From Halobacteriovorax sp. (GTDB lineage Bacteria; Bdellovibrionota; Bacteriovoracia; Bacteriovoracales; Bacteriovoracaceae), in the NCBI GenBank assembly GCA_002720865.1, contig PBIO01000014.1:991793-1055792 (forward strand): a stretch of DNA of 64,000 nt, read 5' to 3'. The notes below the pieces were generated by a model, which ran no database searches, was not told the DNA's origin, and saw only the letters and a list, made by a program, of their open reading frames with translations. Shown piece by piece: positions 58,853 through 64,000 of the stretch. Each line of letters starts with the position of its first letter. Positions within the stretch are counted from its first letter, which is position 1. The position numbers were made by a program, and so were the translations under genes.

Positions 58853-60985
58853 TTATTCAAAAGGAAGTTGGAGTTTGTAGTTTGCTTCAGGAGAACTAAT
58901 CTGTTCAAGAGATTTAATATACACCCTGTCTGCTTCAGAGAGCTTACAGTCTTTAGCGAGGGAAAGGTTAGAGTTTGCTAGGGACAGAGGTATTATTTTT
59001 GAACTTTGAAGACGATTACATTTAGAATTCATTTCAATCATTAAATGCTCTACGGCCTCTTGGGCGTCTTTAAGCTTTGCTAAATGCTTATGCATTCCAT
59101 CTCGAGCTGTACTTAATTTACTGGAGAGATCTTCCATAGAGGCGATTGATTTTTTTCTTTTATCAATTTCTAGTTGTCGCTGGGCCATATCCCAGTCTGC
59201 AGCTTTTTCAAGAAGAAAATGAGTCATACCACCGACAAGCTGTACAAGTCCTTTTCGTTTTTTTGGATCTTTGAGATCGACCTTAAGTAAATCTACACCT
59301 TGTTTTCCTTCCTTAGCGTTATCTACAAGAATTCCCTTGGCATCGTTTACAAATGAAACGGCAGAAAAACCATCGTGGTCATCTAGTGCATCAGCTTTTT
59401 CAGTAATCCAATTAACGACCTCACTAGATACACCTGAGCTACTCATAATCTCTTCATTGCTTCTAAACTTTGGAACTTCTTCACCTTGTAAACCTTGTTC
59501 CTTGGCTTTTCTTTCAATTTGTCTTTGAGCGCCACCATAGTTTTCTTTAAATCGATTAAAGATAGTGATTCCATCAGAGAGAACTTTTCCGCAGTCACCT
59601 GCTTTTGAAATAGTTCCTACCTTATCAACGGCAGCACCACCTAAATGTTTTAAAACCCCTTTGCCCCCTTCCTTTAAAGCCTCTTTGGCCTCTTCAAGAT
59701 CAAAGCAGCTGGCCATGGACATAACTAAAGAAGAAACGGTTTTGAAGTCCTCGCCAACCTGATTGGCGAATTCATCTTGAATTAAACTTAATTCCTCCTG
59801 GGCAATGGCAGGAGTCAGCATCCCTGAATCTAATGAGGTTTGACTTATTCTTCCGGCAAACTCTCTTAAAGGAATATCATTTGGAATAGGGGTCTTGTCT
59901 TTTGAATCTTCTGAGTTACATGAGTTTCTCGAACAGTATAAATGCTCGTGATCTATCACGACCACTTCTTGTCTTCCACTGACCCACCAAGCGAATTTCT
60001 CTCTGTAGGTTTCTGGCTTTTCTTTGAAATCCTCGGACCTGTTACTTGGACATTCACTGGCTGCTTTATTTTTTGAGTTATCTGAAGATAAGTTTTTACC
60101 ATTATATATTTCCGCTGGAATACAATAGTCTCCTCTGAACCCTTGGTAGTAATTAATTCCTTTTTTAATATTCGCGAGAAGATTCTCTAAACTTTCTTTA
60201 ACTTTTCCTGGTTCTAGACAAGCGAGGTCTTTATTTAAATGAGAGAATAAACCTCTTTTAAAATCAGAAGGATTTCTTTCTTTTTCAAGTCCCTTTATCT
60301 TTCCTTTTTTGGCTTTTCCTTTTTCATCATATTTATAAATAAGTTCGAGTATATTTCCTTGCCCTGCAATTGAAACAGAGGGATCAAAGCCGCTCGTTAA
60401 GCCACTCTTTGAAGACTTGGTTTTAAAGTTAAACTCTTTAAGTCTTTCACTGTAGATAAGCTTTTTATTTTCTAGGTTTGATGAATTTGTTCCCATGCCT
60501 TTATTAAGGTCTTTTAAGTGAGAGCGCATTTTATCTTTTTGGAGACTACAAAAAATTTCTTCAAAGGTGTTGCTATTATCCTTAAACGGATCGAGCTCAG
60601 TTCTAAGACTTTGCAAGCAGTCTCTTGAAGCCCCATGGCGGGCAAGGCGTTCAATTTTTTCCTCAAACTGTCTTTTTCTCTTTTCTTCTCTTTTTTTCGT
60701 TTTCAATAGACTATCAGCGAGGGCCGCGGTGGCTTCATCTCTTTTGGCGATTCTTTGAGCCTCTGCGCTACTAGGCTTGATCATGACCTTTGATTCTATA
60801 TCTTGAGTCTGTACGGGAAACCTGCCGTTCTCAAGCTTTATCCAGGTCTGCCCGTTTCTACTTTCTTCTAGCTGTCCCGTGTAGGTATATCCATCTCTTG
60901 TCGTGATCTTGTAAACAGCGTCGGTTTCACTTAAAGCAAAAAGTGAGCAAGACCAGAAAAATGAAAGAATCAATAGAATGCGCAT
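58853..60985 (-). CDS. Large secreted protein of unknown family
   Basis: A 710-residue protein with a signal peptide (residues 1-18, ending LFALSE). The first part (YKITTRDGYTYTGQLEESRNGQTWIKLENG, residues about 25-55) is a small SH3-like or Sm-like beta domain. The rest is helical and charged, with coiled-coil stretches (residues about 90-120 and 610-660) and Cys (ASRDCLQS, EIFCSLQ, CLEPG, YCIPAE and others). It may be a periplasmic structural or surface protein. The start codon follows TATATAAG closely, so the true start or leader is uncertain. A palindrome ATAAGATCTTAT lies just upstream. No family recognised. Confidence 0.72.
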   Translation of the reverse strand: MRILLILSFFWSCSLFALSETDAVYKITTRDGYTYTGQLEESRNGQTWIKLENGRFPVQTQDIESKVMIKPSSAEAQRIAKRDEATAALADSLLKTKKREEKRKRQFEEKIERLARHGASRDCLQSLRTELDPFKDNSNTFEEIFCSLQKDKMRSHLKDLNKGMGTNSSNLENKKLIYSERLKEFNFKTKSSKSGLTSGFDPSVSIAGQGNILELIYKYDEKGKAKKGKIKGLEKERNPSDFKRGLFSHLNKDLACLEPGKVKESLENLLANIKKGINYYQGFRGDYCIPAEIYNGKNLSSDNSKNKAASECPSNRSEDFKEKPETYREKFAWWVSGRQEVVVIDHEHLYCSRNSCNSEDSKDKTPIPNDIPLREFAGRISQTSLDSGMLTPAIAQEELSLIQDEFANQVGEDFKTVSSLVMSMASCFDLEEAKEALKEGGKGVLKHLGGAAVDKVGTISKAGDCGKVLSDGITIFNRFKENYGGAQRQIERKAKEQGLQGEEVPKFRSNEEIMSSSGVSSEVVNWITEKADALDDHDGFSAVSFVNDAKGILVDNAKEGKQGVDLLKVDLKDPKKRKGLVQLVGGMTHFLLEKAADWDMAQRQLEIDKRKKSIASMEDLSSKLSTARDGMHKHLAKLKDAQEAVEHLMIEMNSKCNRLQSSKIIPLSLANSNLSLAKDCKLSEADRVYIKSLEQISSPEANYKLQLPFE

Positions 60986-61093
60986 CTTATATATTGCCTT
61001 TGATATAAGATCTTATCGGATAAATAAAAAATACCCTAAAAAGTGGCTATCTAGCTGAAATATCGGAAAAAGAGGCCCCTCAAAAGTGGGCAG

Positions 61094-61870
61094 TTAACTT
61101 AAGTTTGGGATATCTTCCGAATAAAGCCCCATGGGAAGAACTGACACAAGAGTGGTGTAAAGCTCAAGCTCGTTTTTCCCATAAATACGCTCCTCCCTAT
61201 CAGATTCCTTGGCGTATTTTTCGGCCAGCTCATCAAGCTCCATTCGGTAACGTTTAACCGTCTCTTTTTTAAGGTAGAGCTCGCTAATTCGAAAGCTTCC
61301 TTCTTTTCCCTTAAGCTCTTTTTCTAGGGCCCCATCAGTTAGGATAAGATCAGAAAAATTCCTCATGGAAGTTCGCATAAGATGTTTTCCAAGTCCTGTA
61401 AGTTCGGGAAGAGCAGTGCTCCCTTGGATAAGCCATTTGATTTTGTTATTTGGATGGCGCTCTAGCATCTCTAAATCTTCTAACTTCTTTAGGTACTTCA
61501 TCATAGATTTTTCAGTGAGCTTATACTTTTTCTTGATTTGAGAAAGAGAGTAAAATTCTTCATAGATTAAAGTGAAGAAATAAAAGTAATGAGTGTTCTT
61601 TGCAAAGAAAGCATCTTGCTCTTTAGTAAGATAAAAATTTCTTGGCTTATCTTCTTTAGCAAGAAGGGCCAGATCAAAAAAATTGATTCCCACAGCTTCA
61701 CAGATGGCCTCTATCTTTGAAAGGGATCCATCATCAGCGGACATTAACCTCTTGATAGAGGACTCGCTCATATCAAGTTCTAGGGCCAAGTCTGAGTATT
61801 TGATCTTCTTTCGCTTTAAGATCTTTTTAAGTTCGGCCATTAAAAGTGGGTAATTTGAAGCATTTTTCAT
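61094..61870 (-). CDS. XRE-type regulator facing a 44-residue gene
   Basis: A 258-residue protein. Residues about 5-60 form a lambda-repressor-like helix-turn-helix (IKYSDLALELDMSESSIKRLM, then ICEAVGINFFDLALLAKE). The middle part (residues about 75-150) is helical with a second winged-helix-like motif (LSQIKKKYKLTEKSMMKYLKKLEDLEML). The C-terminal part is of unknown fold. It resembles the TIGR02147-like group in architecture but is not clearly a member. ATG 61870 is preferred to 61903 because the extra residues are unlike the family. A probable operator in the divergent gap suggests it controls the microprotein gene and itself. Confidence 0.75.
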   Translation of the reverse strand: MKNASNYPLLMAELKKILKRKKIKYSDLALELDMSESSIKRLMSADDGSLSKIEAICEAVGINFFDLALLAKEDKPRNFYLTKEQDAFFAKNTHYFYFFTLIYEEFYSLSQIKKKYKLTEKSMMKYLKKLEDLEMLERHPNNKIKWLIQGSTALPELTGLGKHLMRTSMRNFSDLILTDGALEKELKGKEGSFRISELYLKKETVKRYRMELDELAEKYAKESDREERIYGKNELELYTTLVSVLPMGLYSEDIPNLS

Positions 61871-61907
61871 ATAAAAGTACCGTTTTTTAATACTTTTTAA
61901 CATTCTA

Positions 61908-61945
61908 TTGAGAAAAGTTCAAGGTCTGGTACAAAGGTTTCAGAC
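61908..61945 (+). promoter_or_regulatory. Promoter and operator of the 44-residue gene
   Basis: TTGAGA (61908-61913), 16 bases, TACAAA (61930-61935). A 22-base dyad GTCTG-N2-AC-N4-GT-N2-CAGAC (61924-61945) covers the -10 and the start region. This position suits repression by the divergent XRE-type regulator. Confidence 0.6.
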
Positions 61946-61963
61946 AAAACTTTGGAGGAACAA

Positions 61964-62098
61964 ATGAACTATGACTCAAACATCTTAAATAGAATTTTTA
62001 AACTGATTTTTGCAGGACCGAAGCTTATTAGAAAATCAGCTCCTGGAAAATACGAGGTAGTATCCTCCCATAGAGGGGGATACTATTTCTTAAATTAA
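61964..62098 (+). CDS. 44-residue microprotein
   Basis: ATG 61964 to TAA 62098 encodes 44 residues (MNYDSNILNRIFKLIFAG, then KLIRKSAPGKYEVVSSHRGG and YYFLN). The ribosome site TTGGAGGAAC is excellent and 5 bases before the ATG. It has its own promoter, a dyad over the -10, and a terminator inside its 3' end. The first half is amphipathic or weakly hydrophobic, the second basic and aromatic. It overlaps the opposing 62090 gene by 9 bases. I do not recognise a family. A small signalling or toxin-like peptide controlled by the neighbouring regulator is possible. Confidence 0.7.
   Translation: MNYDSNILNRIFKLIFAGPKLIRKSAPGKYEVVSSHRGGYYFLN
62058..62094 (+). terminator. Terminator inside the 3' end of the microprotein gene
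   Basis: TAGTATCCTCC (62058-62068) pairs over 11 bp with GGGGGATACTA (62075-62085), one T-G pair, loop CATAGA, followed by TTTCTTAAATT. The stem is part of the coding sequence. Confidence 0.75.
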
Positions 62099-63049
62099 GT
62101 CTTTGACCTTTGCGACACAAGCTTTAGAACAACAGGCCTTCTCTTTTAGAAATTTTTTGAACTTAAAACGGTTCTTATCACTACGGGAGCAATGACGATT
62201 GCTTCCCCATTTATGACCTTTTCCCCATGGGGCATAAGCACTTTGCTTATAGAGTTTTAGAGCGCAGGTGGCATTGGCAACTTGGACTTCATAATTCTCA
62301 TAACGTTTAGATTCTTTTATCTCTCTACCTTTTGAGTCACGAACAACCGCCTTACTTGGGTAACAGAGTTGATTCTTTTTTAGAGTAACGGTCTTGCCAC
62401 CTGTGTAGGCCCTAGTGCCTTTAGGCTGATTATGCATGGGGTGGATTCCCCAAGGGCCACGACCACCAATTCCAATATTATCACGACCAAATGTTGATTC
62501 AGAATTAGAAATACATAAAAAATGCTCGAGAAGATCGTCATGATTTTTAACATCAATGCCATGGCTTGTGTTATCGGATTTAATAGCCGCCTTACAAATT
62601 CCGGCCTCTTTTAAGGCTTCGGCTAACTTCTTAAGTCTTTTAATTGTTGAATGATTATCTGGAAGGGCAGAAAACTGTTTACTGGTATAGGCAATCCTTT
62701 GAAAGCATGCGTTTGATTCTCCGAGAGTCTGGCGGTTAAGTGAATCGACCACATCGAAAAAGGATAGGGCGGTAAAGCTAAGAGGATCTAAAAAACTAAC
62801 ACCTCTTTCTCTAAGCTCTGTTTCAATATCATCAGCAATAATTGGTTCCACTTCTTTTACAAAGGCCTGATCACCTTCTTGTAAAAACCAGGCTGAGTCA
62901 TCACCCTTAGTCCGGTTTAAACATTTAAATTGAGTAAGCTCCCCGCTATTGTCGATAGTACAGGTATAATTACTAAAGTCCTGCCTTGACTCCATTGCCA
63001 TAAGGGAAAAAGAAAAAAGAAGACTGATAATTCCGAGTAGTTTTGTCAT
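62090..63049 (-). CDS. Secreted lysozyme-like (SLT-fold) protein
   Basis: A 319-residue protein with a signal peptide (residues 1-17, ending SLMAM). The segment HFLCISNSESTFGRDNIGIGGRGPWGIHPMHN (residues about 175-207) resembles the transglycosylase SLT fold: a catalytic-type Glu in NSESTFG, then a G-x-G-P-W-G-I-H-P loop like the AxGLMQI block of lytic transglycosylases. The C-terminus has Cys (RHCSRSDKN, KACCSKACVAK) in a basic tail. No exact family is recognised. If active, it would cut peptidoglycan. It overlaps the microprotein gene by 9 bases. Confidence 0.6.
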   Translation of the reverse strand: MTKLLGIISLLFSFSLMAMESRQDFSNYTCTIDNSGELTQFKCLNRTKGDDSAWFLQEGDQAFVKEVEPIIADDIETELRERGVSFLDPLSFTALSFFDVVDSLNRQTLGESNACFQRIAYTSKQFSALPDNHSTIKRLKKLAEALKEAGICKAAIKSDNTSHGIDVKNHDDLLEHFLCISNSESTFGRDNIGIGGRGPWGIHPMHNQPKGTRAYTGGKTVTLKKNQLCYPSKAVVRDSKGREIKESKRYENYEVQVANATCALKLYKQSAYAPWGKGHKWGSNRHCSRSDKNRFKFKKFLKEKACCSKACVAKVKDLI

Positions 63050-63166
63050 AGAACCTTATCGTCAGATGTTGCTTATTTACTTATATTAAATGGATACCTG
63101 TCTTAGGCCTAAAAAAGGGGTAAGTGGCTGTTTATTTGATAAATTAGGTGCCTTGTTTCTAGGAAA

Positions 63167-64000
63167 TTAGAAAATAATATTCCAAATAGAATAGATATTC
63201 ATAAAGAAGGGGTTCCACTTATTGCGGCGAACCTGCTCTTCTTCTCGTTTCCAAAGTCTTAAGTCTTTTGCGTACTCCCCATAGCCAAGCTGATAGCTGG
63301 TTGGGTTTTTATGTTTTGAGAAAACCTTGGCCTTAGGGTAACGCTCAAATTCATTAACATGAGTGTCCATTAAAGGTTTAGCTTTGGCCCTGTACTCTCG
63401 GGCTTTTTGGATATGCTCAGCTCTTCGCGGGGACTTCTTTTGATAACGAAGGGCCATTCTTAACTGGCGAGCGTGATGAATCCTAAGGAAAGTCACATCC
63501 ATTAAATCCCTTAGTTCTTTATTTTTAATTTTAGCCGTGCTTGGTAGCTCATCAATGGCATTTGATAATTTTAAAATTTCTTCTTCATTAAGCTCTGGAT
63601 TCTTGGCCAGCTCTTTTAAAAGATTCCTGTCGTGAATTCTATGTTTTTTAGAAATCTCATCTTGAAAATTCGCCGCGGTGATCATGGAGATGATCCCATT
63701 CTTTTTAATATGTTTTGTTTGAAAGTCGACGATGGCCTTCCACGATTCCTGGTCTTCCCCAAGAAGTTTAAGCCCAATCATAGGATCAAAAGCGTACTCC
63801 TTATTGGACATAAGCGCCACGGTCCAGTCCATTAGCCAGTAGCCTAGCTCGTGACCAGTGGTGAAATTAATATGCCCCTCGAGATTTTCCAAAGAAAGAT
63901 TTTTCATATCTTCTGCTCTGGAGGTGAGGTAGTCCGTCAAAAGTAGGGGAACATCCACATCCATAAAAATAAAATAGCTTGTTTCCGGGTAATACCAGGT
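63167..64000 (-). CDS. Protein of unknown family (partial, 5' end outside window)
   Basis: The frame is open from 63167 to the window edge (ATG 63964 is internal or an alternative start; 12 more codons upstream have no stop). The visible 277 residues include LEGHINFTTGHELGYWLMDWTVALMS, IHHARQLRMALRYQKKSPRR and a basic C-terminal region. The His-rich phrase GHELGYW could be catalytic, but no family is clear. It lies next to the lysozyme-like gene, leftward, 117 bases upstream of it. Confidence 0.6.
   Translation of the reverse strand, partial: TWYYPETSYFIFMDVDVPLLLTDYLTSRAEDMKNLSLENLEGHINFTTGHELGYWLMDWTVALMSNKEYAFDPMIGLKLLGEDQESWKAIVDFQTKHIKKNGIISMITAANFQDEISKKHRIHDRNLLKELAKNPELNEEEILKLSNAIDELPSTAKIKNKELRDLMDVTFLRIHHARQLRMALRYQKKSPRRAEHIQKAREYRAKAKPLMDTHVNEFERYPKAKVFSKHKNPTSYQLGYGEYAKDLRLWKREEEQVRRNKWNPFFMNIYSIWNIIF

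Noticed and set aside
59271-60758. Plus-strand Ser-rich frames inside the 710-residue gene
   Set aside because: They are antisense shadows of a long, well-formed secreted protein gene and lack ribosome sites.
1-64000. tRNA, rRNA, CRISPR arrays, insertion sequences, prophage
   Set aside because: Gaps were read for cloverleafs, regular repeats, transposase motifs and terminal repeats; none was convincing.

Overview
The window is AT-rich bacterial chromosome. The content points to a predatory-type bacterium of the Bdellovibrionota, most likely Bacteriovoracia (Bacteriovorax, Halobacteriovorax or Peredibacter-like). The reasons are a TIGR02147-type regulator, many secreted proteins of no known family, an MltB-type transglycosylase, a secreted amidoligase lipoprotein, and dense gene packing with Gram-negative envelope functions. 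This assignment is an inference from gene content. No rRNA, tRNA, CRISPR array or insertion sequence was seen.

Layout. 1-4500: a leftward heavy-metal efflux operon (His/Cys-rich secreted protein, CusC/CzcC-type channel, lipoprotein, second TolC-like protein, His-rich protein cut by the window edge) with a cluster of palindromes. 4500-6730: small accessory patch with a possible structured RNA ending in a strong terminator, a DUF1778/GNAT toxin-antitoxin pair, a CopZ-N-like iron-sulfur protein and a GNAT enzyme. 6820-8800: LysR regulator divergent from a methyltransferase-VOC pair. 8880-24520: secreted proteins of unknown family, a frameshifted APH-type kinase, a lysine-methyltransferase-like protein, a tail-anchored thioredoxin, TIGR02147 regulator, MltB, CBS protein, methyltransferase and a 1050-residue amidoligase lipoprotein. 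24540-30790: solute-binding-like protein with an unusual hairpin at its start, YghU, methyltransferase, ChrA, SGNH hydrolase and a CPA2 antiporter. 30860-33330: DUF2878-SDR fusion, chalcone-isomerase-like protein and lipocalin, resembling membrane-lipid stress clusters. 33400-35810: modABC. 35870-40150: CxxCH secreted protein and OsmC-YcaO fusion. 40179-44605: five overlapping genes (desaturase, cytochrome P450, membrane protein, acyltransferase, Cys-rich protein), which look like one lipid-tailoring pathway. 44700-53790: fbp-yebC, rlmN, DUF808, radD, SWIB protein, radical SAM protein and PAS histidine kinase. 53780-56500: JmjC-type oxygenase and a stress cluster of HPF-like small proteins divergent from Hsp20. 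56530-64000: secreted unknowns, MAPEG protein, yaaA, and an XRE regulator facing a previously hidden 44-residue gene with its own operator and terminator.

Two patterns cut across regions. First, many genes without a Shine-Dalgarno have a good -10 hexamer only 5 to 8 bases before the start codon, which suggests frequent leaderless transcripts. Second, genes are often coupled through ATGA or TAATG overlaps. The best candidates for something undescribed are the five-gene lipid operon, the XRE regulator/microprotein pair, the structured RNA near 4.7 kb, and the terminator-like hairpin placed on the start codon at 24.58 kb.
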